A stretch of 64,000 bases of DNA, taken from the NCBI GenBank assembly GCA_914767715.1, contig OU612072.1:25172001-25236000 (forward strand), read 5' to 3'. This DNA comes from Membranipora membranacea (Eukaryota > Bryozoa > Gymnolaemata > Cheilostomatida > Membraniporidae). The number at the start of each line of letters is the position of its first letter. The stretch's first letter is position 1. The notes beneath the pieces were generated by a model. That model was given only the letters and a program-made list of their open reading frames with translations, was not told where the DNA came from and did no database searches. Of the stretch, positions 12,401 to 23,799 are shown one piece after another. Both the position numbers and the translations under genes were made by a program.

Positions 12401-15400
12401 ATCATTTATGCTAAACCTAACAAAGATACACGGGTAAGCTCGATGCTGTTTTAACCTTTGACCTCTGGTAAAATCAGTCCTGTAAATACTCCTAATATTT
12501 TAAAGTCTTTTAAAGTTTGTGAAACATTCTTCACACTAGACGGGGATTCAATCCAACAACACTGAGTTACCTACTCAGGTTGAGTAGACAAACAAAACCC
12601 AACATGAGCAGACAACTCCATACAGTAACAGTCCAAAACCATCAGCCAATCAAAACAAAACACAAGCACATAGGTTCATTCTGAAATGCACAATCATAAT
12701 GATCCATGAGTAGACAACACCACAGAAGCAATATCCAACACCACCCATAATACAGACAAGGCCTCATTCTTGGCCTGAATCCCAGGCTGGCCTAACTGGC
12801 TAACTAATCTATATAATCTATAATCATGATATCACTGTTGACAGAAACTAACGCTCAAAAATGCCCTGATGCGATAATCAACGTCAAATAAGGCATTTTT
12901 AAATGGATGATTCATGTCTTGCCTCCATCCATGTTGTCAGTTGACTTAGATATCCTATTACAGTTTCCACAAGGTCAATTATGGTATAGGCCATAATATT
13001 CCCTGCTTTTTTATTATATTTTTTACTTTTAATTGCATTGCATCACATTTATTACAGAATTGCGGACACAGGTTATACTGTATAGGATTCCTGCTAGTGT
13101 TAGTTATATCTACAGCCGCCCTACTTATATCCTTACTGGTCGTTATGGGAGCAATCAACGTCAAAGGTAGGCGCTCAAAAATAATAATAAGTTTAAATTG
13201 AAACTTGGTCAAAACTTTTTATGAAGGTTTAAACTGACCCTCTAGATAGGAGGCAGCAGCACTGACCTGCTTCGTAGCTTCTAATGATTTATTATATCGC
13301 CAAAAGTCTCGCCAATGTACTTTACTTTACATGCTGAAATGAAGGCAGAAATTAGACAACCTACAGTCCTTCCATCATATTTCATCATCCATCATAATAG
13401 GTTAAAGGGCAACCAAGGTTTCAAACAACATTTCATTGATTAAAAGCAGATTGCACCTTCTGCACAGAGAAAAAGACAAAATCTAATTCGGATAATTATT
13501 CAGCCATGATTCTTTCATCCATCAGGTACTCAAACTCAGCTAAAATAGAATACCACAGAGCAGTTTCCTGTTCCTGTAATTATTTAGCCTGTGCTCTATC
13601 ATCATTACAGCGATGTCTTTGAACCTCCCTTAACCTGAAGTGTTACCCAGCATAGAGTCAGCAACTACTTTGAGTTTTGCATTGCGTAATGCACAAAGCT
13701 GATGCTGCCTAGCACATTATTTACTACCCATCAATGCATTGCTGCGAAACCTTGGTTGCCCTTTAACTGTCAGTCTGAGCCCTCCAGACTCTTGCCCACT
13801 GTCCGACGGCCCCCCTTATGACCGATATACTATTACGTGTATATCTCTGAAATGATAGAGAGTGAATTAATTTATTTAGCATGTGTAGCAACCCGACATC
13901 AGTTTCATTACTTTGGGGTGGGTCCTGTTTACCCCAAAACAGAGGTTTGGCTGCCCCTATAGAGGGACGTAATTTGCCCATTATCCTTGTATTGAGAGTG
14001 TGATACATCCTAGTTAACTAGAATGCATCCTAGAACCTAGAGGTGAGGCCATATAAGACCTCCTGAACTCGAGTGTACAACAGGCGCTAAGCACCCATTT
14101 GCAGTGACACTTTGATCTTAGCCGATTAATTAGGGTGGGTACATGTTAGGTACTCACACTAGATTGACTCAAACGATCACAGATACACATGATAATCATG
14201 TAGTCTCAATGTAAGTGTGTGTATGAGCTGTAGGGTCAATCTACAATCTCATTATTGCCCTGGAGCCATCTGTTCTAAGCGGCAGAATGATAGACTTACA
14301 ATCTTACATTGTAGACTCAGGACCTGTCCTAGATAATCCACAGACTGGTGCGTCTACCGGGGGAGATAACTCATATAATAATACGGACAGCACCGGAGAG
14401 GCTGTCAATGAAGAGATGAAACTCATGTTACAGGAGTTAGCTAATAATGTAAGTAGGGTTGATTATTTACCATACATTGTAGGTAAAACTTTGCTGTTGA
14501 CAACTTTGCAACAGCACTCAAATGTTTCCAAGGAGGCTCACTGAAGTCAGCCATTTAGTTATTTTTTTTCTCTCGGCCTATTGGCTAAGATCAAAGTGTC
14601 ACTGCCATTGGCTGATGAGTGCAAGTTTCAGTTTTGGCAGCTTACTGCACACTCAGTTCAGCAGCTTGTTTCATGGCCTCACACTTCTAGGATTCATTCT
14701 AGTCTTTTATTCATTTAGTTTTTGGATAGAGGCTTTTATTTGAAAATTCATTATAAACAGCTATACGAGCGTGATGTTTGGTATGTTAGGGATGTTTGTG
14801 ACTACATGAGTTATTTATATTACAGATGTCTGTGCTGGTCACACATTCCAACTCACAGAAAGAGGAGCTCTCTGCACTCAAAACTCAGGTTGGTTGGAAT
14901 GAAAGACTTTTAATTTTTAGTTATGATATACTTACCTTTTTCTCTACTTCCAAAAAGGTGCCTGAAATAGCACTAATAACACTGCGCTGTACTCTTGATT
15001 GAACACTTGTGATAGTTGATATGAATTCAAAGATTAGTCGAAAGTACACAGTATGGCCATTTGAGGAGAAATCGAATCAGTATATAACGTTGTGTCAGTA
15101 ATTGGATCTAGCTAAGATTCTGGCAGCTTCATAGTGGATTGCCTTACATCCCAGTAACGAATGTAATTGCCATATGCTTGTTCCCCTAATCCATGACTAT
15201 ACATCAGTGTTTGTGTTTGTAATGACTCAGACTCAACTGGTGAGTGGGCTAAAGTTCTAAATTACTTTTAATAGCTGTATTTTGTTTACAGGTTGGGCTA
15301 TTAGAGAGTCGGAAAATAGAGCTAGAGGGTCAGCTGAACAACACTATAGTTGTAAGTATTTCTTACACCCCCCCCCATCATCCCTCTCCCAAGTCCCTCC

Positions 15401-18169
15401 TTCTATACCCATACTCTCTTTCATATGGTATTGACTAAAGATGTGTCTCTTCTAGTTTATAGGCTTGATCATTAAATGTTGAATATGTGCAGTTTGTGTC
15501 GATCATAAAAATAACCTTAGTGGTCTGTGTATAATAGTAGTTTATGTTCTGAATAGTTAAGTCCTAATAAGTATACCAAATTCAAAGTGAGTCATTTCAG
15601 GGCCAATCAAATAAATACCATAATCTGCCATGAATTCATCTGACATTTTACAGGAGTTCAGTGAATACACCTCGAGAAATATACCAGTATTTACTTCTAT
15701 AAATAGCACCTTACTGATGTTAAATTCCGAGTTGTCCACCCTGGAAGGCAGCATAGAATCAGTGAACACTAATCTTACATACGCTGTGGAGGAAGTATCG
15801 AAACAGCAAGGTCCACCTGGGCTCAACGGGACACAGGTGAGATACATGTTGCAGGGCGGTAGTTTAGGAGAAATGGTAGGGGAGGGGAAATCCGTGAGGA
15901 TGTGAAGTAACACCCGGTTTGGTATTATAAGCTCCTCCTGTGGAGTCCGGAGTTAATCCCCGGCCTCCAAAGTGTTATAATGATACAAATAGCACATGGA
16001 AGTCCCGCATGAGCTGATGCTGACATAGAACATTCAATAATAGCATTCTAGGGGAGGCAGACTGTTCCTGGATCCCCTTAGAATTACGACCCTGGGTTGT
16101 GCTATTAGCTTCGTGTTAAGGGAATCGTATTTTTTCAATCCATGCTGTCCAAGCGTTCATGTTTTCTGGTTATGTATCATACTGTATTGCAACAATAATT
16201 ATATACTTATTCTCAACAACAATTCATCATCTCTAATGTTTTTCATGATGCGACACAATCATTAATGGCAAAAAAATAAAGAATAATTGAACATCAACAT
16301 TGTATAACATGGTATTGTATGTGGTAATTGTGTGTTATTGCCTGGTATTGTATGATTTGTGTTCCAGGGCCCGCAAGGATTCATAGATATCACCCTCTGT
16401 ACACATGATAAGAAAACACTGACAGTCAGCTATAGCCAGGGACCTGATGCCTCTACTTCTACTCAGAGTGTCACTGATAACTCCACAGTAAGGGAAATTC
16501 TTATTGCCCTTTAAATTATTAATGCACTCAATTGATAGGTTGTGATGGATGGGTTAACGGGAATCAAAGATAGCTGCTCAGTTTTAGACTCGGCATAAAC
16601 ACAGGTAGATTAAAAAAGTTTTTGAGTTATTATTAACTAAATGAGAGGAGACAACTCCAAACATGTTTTGCGTGCAAATATTGGGTCAGGGAGGGTCCTG
16701 ATTGGGTGATGTGAACTCAGTTTGGTATTATAATCAGATTTGAAATTTAATAGCTGCCTTCGATGATCTCAACATTCCCTGTGAGGAATCGTTGAAATAA
16801 TTTGATCGTGATCAAGTGATGAGGAGCAAAGATATCTACTGGTAGAAATGAAATATATGAGACCTTCCTGTTTGAAAAAAATGTATTGAGCCATGTTTTC
16901 CTGTTGCTTGTCATCTCAAAAGGATATGTCTGTTTATAGGTGAGAAATATTGGTGTTTACTGTGTAGGGCGAAAGTTTGACTCTATCGACTTGTCTGTCA
17001 CTGATGTAGATGATGGCAAAGAATACAAGTAAGTCAACCATTAAGTGGCATGAACAATACCCTACATTAACATCGGCAAAAACTCAGCCTACTCTTTGTG
17101 GGGTACTGTATTGCTCCCTTGTTGTTTTTGGCCCTACTACTTGAATAACTAGATAGGTTAGAATGAGCTTGTGTTTAACCAGAGAAGGAGTGAGCATATA
17201 TGTAAGCCCAAGCAAAGCAGGAACAGGTGCATTCAAAATGGCTCCAAACCCAAAAATGTAAAGGCACTAAGGAATTTTTGCTCACCCTGAATATGAAGAG
17301 CCTTTCAAAATTACCAAATTTATGCAAACCACTCATCTCACACACAATCAACACAATCACAGGCCAATGTCAGTTCAGGTATCACCTGACTAAATTAAGA
17401 TCTGCCGATAAGCCCTCATGTCCTGGTTGTGGTGACCATATTCACTATGTTTACCACTGTCCAAAATACAATAACATTAGACAATTTCCAAAAAATACTC
17501 ACACTCTGGATAAACCGACTGTCATCCAGGAAACCAAAATACGCATCGAGGTTCCAGATCTTGTTGACTTCATCCGTCAGTTGTGCAAGTTTGATAACCA
17601 TTAGATGCAAGAGCAAACTCACTTTCCGAGGCCTCTGAGTACTATGTGTACCTGTACCTGTACTATGATAATACAATCATGTTGCATTATCCCCCATTGA
17701 AGAAGAGCATACATATATTAGGGTAGCCTTGTCAGGTGGCTATGTTTTTTGTAGTAGCCACATAAGAAGGCTAATATTAGGTGTGTGAAAGTGTCTATCC
17801 ACACTCCGCTATACCTAGAGCTACACCATCATATCGCTTCTATATAGATGGGCTATCAAATGGTACTCGTTCATGAAAGATGGAGCAAATTTTTTAATTC
17901 CCTTCATGATAGAGGATTTACTTTCAGTGTTTGGTTTAGCAGCATTGCATTTTCATAGTCCTGGATACATATGCCCAAATTAAGTATTTGATTTTCTACT
18001 AAACCAATCTGTCGAATTGGATGAGTTAATGATGATGTCATTAACTCCTTATTAACTGTTCATTTATATTTCCAGATGCAGGTGCTACGGTGGAATTGCA
18101 GAAACAAAACTATGTACAATGCATTACTGGAAATGTTCTATCCCAGCGGACTCTCTGCCAAAAAATTAA
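3471..18169 (+). CDS. Type II transmembrane receptor-like protein, 16 coding exons, 654 aa
   Basis: Exons join in frame at 3471-3618, 5084-5211, 6244-6368, 9294-9394, 10373-10511, 11074-11166, 11617-11811, 12250-12433, 13058-13166, 14315-14448, 14826-14888, 15292-15351, 15654-15836, 16368-16487, 16940-17028 and 18076-18169. Every junction is GT..AG and the phases match throughout. There is no signal peptide. Residues 1-371 are Pro/Ser/Tyr-rich and should be cytoplasmic. They carry NPAF (65), YVPM (101), NPGY (151), YIQP (157), YEEL (230), NPLY (315 and 332) and YAKP (363). A single membrane helix spans about 379-402. The outer part has several N-glycosylation sequons, heptad-like helical exons (about 440-545), four Gly-X-Y triplets (546-557) and six cysteines (565, 602, 625, 627, 637, 644). 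The layout resembles class A scavenger receptors or membrane collagens, but the tail is far longer. I recognise no named orthologue. Start: first ATG in the exon; TAA at 18167. Confidence 0.85.
3915..3983. repeat. GC-rich hairpin, 14-bp perfect arms
   Basis: AGCCTGGGCAGGCT (3915-3928) and its exact reverse complement (3970-3983) enclose a GC-rich loop within intron 1, against an AT-rich background. It could be a very short MITE or the tail of one. Confidence 0.6.
4790..4960. other. GC-rich patch with short hairpin in intron 1
   Basis: ATCGCGGCT and GCCGCGAT near 4832-4865 can pair, in a stretch much richer in G+C than its surroundings. The minus strand stays open across it but shows no splice context or recognisable domain. 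It is probably an old repeat. Confidence 0.3.
5251..5325. repeat. Imperfect inverted repeat just after exon 2
   Basis: A G/T-rich arm starting at GGCGCCACGGTTTTTG is followed by a complementary arm ending in AAACCCGTGGCC, which together would form a long hairpin. It may be a remnant of a fold-back element. Confidence 0.4.
9600..9755 (-). repeat. tRNA-derived SINE fragment in intron 4
   Basis: On the minus strand, GTTCGAATCCC (box B) follows a GGGTGGCAGCATCTCAATCT segment, with a non-tRNA tail toward 9600. Complementary acceptor-stem arms are absent, so this is a SINE relic and not a tRNA gene. Confidence 0.5.
10659..10723. repeat. 15-bp tandem repeat, about four copies
   Basis: GTGTCCAGGG recurs at 10661, 10676, 10691 and 10706, an exact 15-bp period, in intron 5. 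One copy has a single substitution. Confidence 0.9.
13402..13766. mobile_element. piggyBac-like MITE, copy 1 (intron 9)
   Basis: The 357-bp element (13406-13762) is flanked on both sides by TTAA. Its terminal inverted repeats are AGGGCAACCAAGGTTTC on the left and the reverse complement (GAAACCTTGGTTGCCCT) on the right. A second, clearly related copy lies at 39.7 kb. TTAA target sites are the hallmark of the piggyBac superfamily. No transposase is encoded. Confidence 0.85.
17180..17620 (+). mobile_element. LINE reverse-transcriptase C-terminal fragment (intron 15)
   Basis: An open stretch at 17227-17604 encodes a segment with TGQCQFRYHL, then CPGCGDHIHYVYHCPKY. This matches the zinc-knuckle-like CxxC...HxxxxC tail that follows the reverse transcriptase in many non-LTR retrotransposons, typically written as TGH...FRxHL...CxxC...H...C. 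The upstream polymerase is absent, so this is a 5'-truncated relic lying in an intron of the type II protein gene. Confidence 0.65.
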
Positions 18170-21100
18170 GCATTTATTTTCATAAGTGGTTGCTTGCAAA
18201 CATTTTTCTCCAGAATAGAGGTTGGTAATAATATAGAAGAAAATACCCAATGGTCCAATTTGACACAATACATTTTACACCATATAGCAGACCAAAATGT
18301 ACGTTTGCGTTTATTGTCATAAATATAAACTTATATAAACTTACTCTATTTTAAGTATTGCCGTTCACCTAGTATGCTCCAGATACGAGTTGAAGGCCCA
18401 TATATTCTTTATACTAAGTTTTCTTTTGTTAACATTACCCAGTTCGTAACTGTGATAGTAAATATTTTGCATGATAAGATAAGTCTCACTCACATATGCT
18501 ATCATGATTCACAATCACACCAATTTTATAATCCTATTATCTGTCATCAACTTGATTGCTTTTTATTTCATGATTAGTTACTTATAGTGAGTTGATGGGC
18601 GAATGCAATGTGTGACTGACTCCTAATTTATATCATACTTTTTCCTTAGATGTCCAGTTCATTGACATGAAGCCACATTGTCACTTGTCAGGAAGAGATG
18701 AGTCATAATATTTAATACATTTTTTGTATTTGCTCACTTTTTCTTTCAGTTTTTATCCTAAGATCATAACACTGCCAACTTTTTTATTCAGAATTTGATT
18801 GTTATTGTAGAGATTCGGGCTGTGCTCATGAATCTGCCAGGTTTGAGCTGAGCTGCTCACTATTTCTTCTGCCATAGAGAAGATAACTATAACTTTCAGC
18901 TTCCACAGTTTTATGTTCAGCTGTTTTTATCCATTCCAATAATCTTTGCTCAATAAACTATTTTTACTATCCTAATCTCTTTTTAAAATAACGGTACGGT
19001 CAAATTGCTCATTGATGCCACAACATGATAAACTCCCATTTCACACCATGCGACCAATTGGGTTCAATAAGATTTTTTTACAGGAAATAATAGGTTTGTG
19101 ATTAGTGTGTAGTAGTTGTCTGTTCAACAAGTAGGTGGGGACAATTATGTCCCTGAAAGCTAGTCAGTTTTTAAGTGGTTTATTTATAATTTTAGAATAT
19201 CTGTCTTGTAAATTGGTGGTAAGCATGTCCTCCACAATGAAAGAGCAGCGTTTCTGCTCAGGTTCTGATTGATCATGTAAATAGGTTCATACCAAATAGT
19301 GTCCCGCAAATATCAAATTTTTGAGGCGTTGTCCGATATTATCACACTAGGTAAAACTTCAGGCTAAGAGAGTTTGGAGAGCATATCTGACCAAGTCTCC
19401 CTATTTGGTAGGGAGGCTCCCAGTTTTTAGGGTTTTTTCATCCCCCCCCCCTATCTCCCTTTTTTCAGCTTCCTTCACTGAAGCTACCTTTTGCAAGGGA
19501 AACTGTGTTTTGAAATTTGTTCAGGTTTGATCTTAACTTTGTTGTGACTGCTTGTTTGGGTTAAGATCTTTTCGGATATTAACAGCTGACAGTACCTGTA
19601 AACAGAGCGGGTATCCTAACTTTGAAAATGGGATCCTAAATTCTGTAATTATCTTGCTACAAACTAACTCCAATTTGTTGCCAGGTGTGTTGTCATTTTT
19701 TAAAAATAAGTAAGCACTATTTCCTGCTCACAATATTGAAAGTTGAAATCAAACACATTTATTTTGTCATTAACTTAGTTTAATCATTTATAATGATATT
19801 TCCGTGCTTAAATTGATGAATAACTCCACCAGTACCATGCTGTTTTATTGAGTGAGAGACTATAAAGTGTTGGTGCTTTTTTATTGGTTGCATTTCGCAA
19901 TTCCATTCGATGCCATATATTGGTAAAGCAGGGCACTTCCGGTCTTTGTTTCATAGGTGCTATAAATTATGTAACCTACTCTGTGTCAAATCTTACAGGG
20001 AAAAAATATCGACAAAGTCGCAGGCTATTTAGTTTCTACTGCCAATGTACTGAACTGAAAAAAACAGAAAGAAATTGGTAGTGAAAGATTTTTAAAACAT
20101 TTGGGACGAATGCTAGCTAATGGTACAAACTATTGTCTATTTTCGGCAGTATTAACATGTTTGAACACACCCTATCATTATGAATTATTATTTGTTTTTA
20201 CGGATAGAAAAGAGAAACATTCAGGAATATCAATTCTTTTCTCTGTGCAGGTTGAAAGTAAAATAGTACCCGTCTAACCTAACAAATATCTTATCACATG
20301 TCTGTTGATTCTGAGCTTACCATTAATCCAAATTAATAGAATTGCCTGTTTACTCTAAAATCAAGAATTGGATCATAAATCCCTAGCCCCGCTCCGGTTA
20401 TCCACACCATTCACAGTTGCTTGGCTACTACTACAAGGGGGACTACTTGATACGAAATCAAGGAGTTAAGAATTACTTAGAATGCCGAGTCAATTCAGGG
20501 ATTAACTCAGTTCTCTTTGCTGTGTTGTACTAGTAGCTGTAACGGTTTCATTCAGATCTTCATGCTTCATGAACGTTTTGTGACCTCTAAATTGTTTTAC
20601 ATTTCACCAATCAAGAACGTTTACGTGTTATAATATTCAATGAAATATGATTGTAGTCTGGTGTGGGGAATTTAAGTATTTGACTGCTACATTATATATT
20701 ATATACTGAGGTTACTATTCATGCGTTCAACTCCTACGTCTTGTCTGTTATAATAATCATTTATTATAACATTTAAATGCTTTGACTGTACTGCAACTGT
20801 CTTTAACTTCCTATGAATCATCCCCTTTACAACTGTTACTTAAGCCTGCCCCTCAACATTTTATGATTGCTAGCGGACTAAACCAAACATGTACAACTAT
20901 TTTTACCGTGTTAAATCTAATTATATGCAGTTTCTCTGTTAGTTCTGGATAGTAAGTTAGAACAAAATAAAATCATATCATACTTAATCAAACACATTTT
21001 ATGCCTGGCTAGCCTGGATGGCCTGGTTTTAAACAGATGTTTTTGACTGGTAGGTCACAGTTAAGCCTTACGCGTTCATCAGAACCAGTTGGAGATCGGG

Positions 21101-22290
21101 AATAATTGGGCCAAGCCCTTGCTGGTATCCTGACGTGGTAGATTTTCCCTACACTGGTAACCCAGTAATAACAAGATGACTGCGCCAATGAGCCCATTCA
21201 AGGTCATAAGTGAGTGAGTTTGAGCTTATTTTTAGACTGTTATATTTCCCAACCCATGCGATGAGTACCATTTAGAAAACCGAAAGCAGTTGCAGCTCTA
21301 AATTTGTTAATGGCAGATCAACTCATTCCTTCGATGTGGTACATATAGAGCATAAATTAAAATAGAACAATTTCTAATACCAAAACAATAACAGATGTAG
21401 TGTTTACCGCATTCACCTACATAAGCAGGTAAATATATCAACTGAGGGAGTGAATATTTCATAGAGGTTAATTTGTTTCCTAGAGGCATGACAGTAAAGT
21501 GTTTGACTAAGGCAGTAAACATATCAACATAGACTTATGCTGCGCCCTAACGATAAAAACATTAGGATTGATGCTGAAGACATGCGTCAGCTAAAATATA
21601 TGAGGAGTTTTGTAGCTAGTTATATTTGAGGTTTAAGAAATCATATGTGATGATTGTGAGGAAAAAGTATGACCGAGTCAACAAAAAGTCCTATTCAAAT
21701 GTATGGTACTGTCATATTGTGTAAATCTGGAAAACTTAGACAATCCTATAGTTTATCGGCTATCATTATACATTTTCTTATCATTATAACTATTATGCAT
21801 TTTTTATAATTTGTTTATTAATTCACAATTAGATATTGAGTTTAGTTAGTCTCTGGTTTGTAATATTATCAGTGAGAATCTGGCTGAAGGCATTCTGAGA
21901 GCATGTGACCATGCTGCGTAACAGGATAAAACTTAGTCTATCGACTCTTGTTATTTTCCGGCTAATGGCTTTGATAGCCAGTGAATTACCAAAGCTCATG
22001 CTAAAATTGCAGTGGAAAATTATGAGATAATGCTGATTTGGGCTGATGATAATTTTCAACCGTCTTTTGTGATTGATGAATCAACTGCACCAGTCTAGAC
22101 TTTGGCAACAGATGATTAAGATTGATGTACTAAGGGAAAAAAGCTTCAAGCTTGCAGCTTGCTCTAATTTTAACAAAATTATGCCCGGATGCTGGCATCA
22201 GTGAATGTAAAGGGTAGCCCAGGAATCTCCTCACAAGCAATTAGCTGATAATCAAGTATTATAGTTGTGTAATCCTGTAAAAAAATATTT
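18170..22290. other. 3' flank and intergenic region
   Basis: No gene is seen on either strand. It includes the presumed 3' UTR of the type II protein gene. The first canonical AATAAA is at 18952-18957, with AATATA earlier near 18322. Short open stretches around 19.9, 21.0 and 21.9 kb lack splice context and recognisable content. Confidence 0.45.
18952..18957 (+). terminator. Candidate polyadenylation signal AATAAA
   Basis: This is the first exact AATAAA after the stop codon at 18169. It would give a 3' UTR of roughly 0.8 kb. A variant signal closer to the stop is equally possible. Confidence 0.3.
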
Positions 22291-22330
22291 TTCTAACTTA
22301 ACTCACAGGTAAATAAGCAATGATTGCTAC

Positions 22331-23750
22331 TAGACAGGTCGCTCTTCTGATCCAGACAATGCTTGGACAGATTGGGCCACCGGAGAGATGAAGCACAGAC
22401 AGCTTTGGTGAGTTTGATATGTTACAGGGTGTTCACTAGTGTTGAGAAGCTGCCTATTTGTTGCTTAAATTTGAATAAGAGATAACAGGTGGTGTGCTGG
22501 CACGTCCCAGCAATTGGGTTGGCAGTGTGCCCTTGGTTTGGGGGCTCGGCTATTAACTCTGAATTTCAGTTACTGTTAACTTTACATGGTTTTGAATTAA
22601 TACCAAGAGTTTCTTTTCGGATGCATTTAAAAGTTGAATCAAGCATGTCAGTGTAGGTTACTTTGAGCTTTAATACTCATATCACGCTGTCCTACACTAC
22701 TAGTGAGCTTACCTGCTAGAAAAACACCAGCTTCAATTGCAGGCGAATTGGATCAAGCTAGATCTAAAACCATCTATGCAGTTGCCTAAATGCTCTAAAC
22801 TCTGGTCTCACCAGTTTTTTGGTGTGTGACTGTGAATTCTTACCAGCATAACAGCAGCCGTTAAAATCAATGTCCAAATTATGGTGACCTCGTCACCACT
22901 ACTATGAAGTTGTATTAACCAAATGAATGTTCATTTTACGGTTCAGAACAGTAACAGTGGAGCTTATCGTTTAGGCTACACAATCACTTTAAATTTATCA
23001 ACTTTCATTTTAACTGTGTCAGAAATCTAGCAGATTTGATCATTGCTAATGAAGCCTTTTACAGCCACCCTTCAATCAAGGACTCCTTGCTTCAATCGCC
23101 TTATTGTTAGCTTATTCTAATGTAGTATTGGAGTCTCTGAGTCAAAAAAATGAGTGAAATCATTTTACATTCTGAAAATTATAATTCCATAAATGTTTAT
23201 GTCTGACAATAAGTGGTGCTGAGTTGTCTTCTTTATATCAATATGAGCAATACTCCTGATCATCATTTGTCACAAATTGTGACCTTACAGCATTTTGCAA
23301 CTTTTGGACACAAAACATATCCAACATCAATATTTCTCACAATTTTTTATTTATTGAAGTTTGCTCCTTATACCATCTTTATGTAATATGTTTTCCTGTA
23401 TCAAGGTAATCTCTCTAGGACCATATGGCAATAGTTTACCCTTTGTTTCAATTTATGATTTTAGGCACATCATGGAGAAGAGGAGTGGATGGACTTTGCA
23501 CCGGATGACTGGATGGACACTCCTCAGCGGCAGGCAGCAGCGGCAGCAGGACAGCAGCGGCAGCAGGACTCACTGGATCTCAATAGAGCGCTACATCGGA
23601 TCTTGTGGACAGCTTACTCACTGGAAATGCGATAATAAATGACACCGAACGACAGTTACAACAAGAAGCGATTATAAACAACGACGAACGACAGTTACAA
23701 AAAAAAGCGAAACCGAAAACAGGTCAGATTAAAACATATTTTGCATTACC
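22331..23750 (+). pseudogene. Doubtful two-exon coding remnant
   Basis: A splice-like block at 22339-22408 ends at GTGAGT. One of its frames reads RSSDPDNAWTDWATGEMKHR. A second block follows an acceptor at 23464. Its three frames compete: an acidic one (starting AHHGEEEWMDFAPDDWMD and ending at TAA), a second ending at the TGA near 23640, and a third (NDTERQLQQEAIINNDERQL) open to about 23730. A CAG/CGG-rich repeat runs through it. The frames do not join cleanly across the intron, so this is either a decayed gene or exons whose partners I cannot find. Confidence 0.3.
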
Positions 23751-23799
23751 CTTTACAATTATTAGTGGGCAGTGTCAGGCGTCAGAATTATAAAAGGAA

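Noticed and set aside
15557-15913. 118-codon minus-strand gene
   Set aside because: Antisense shadow of exon 13 of the plus-strand gene, which has matching splice sites and phase.
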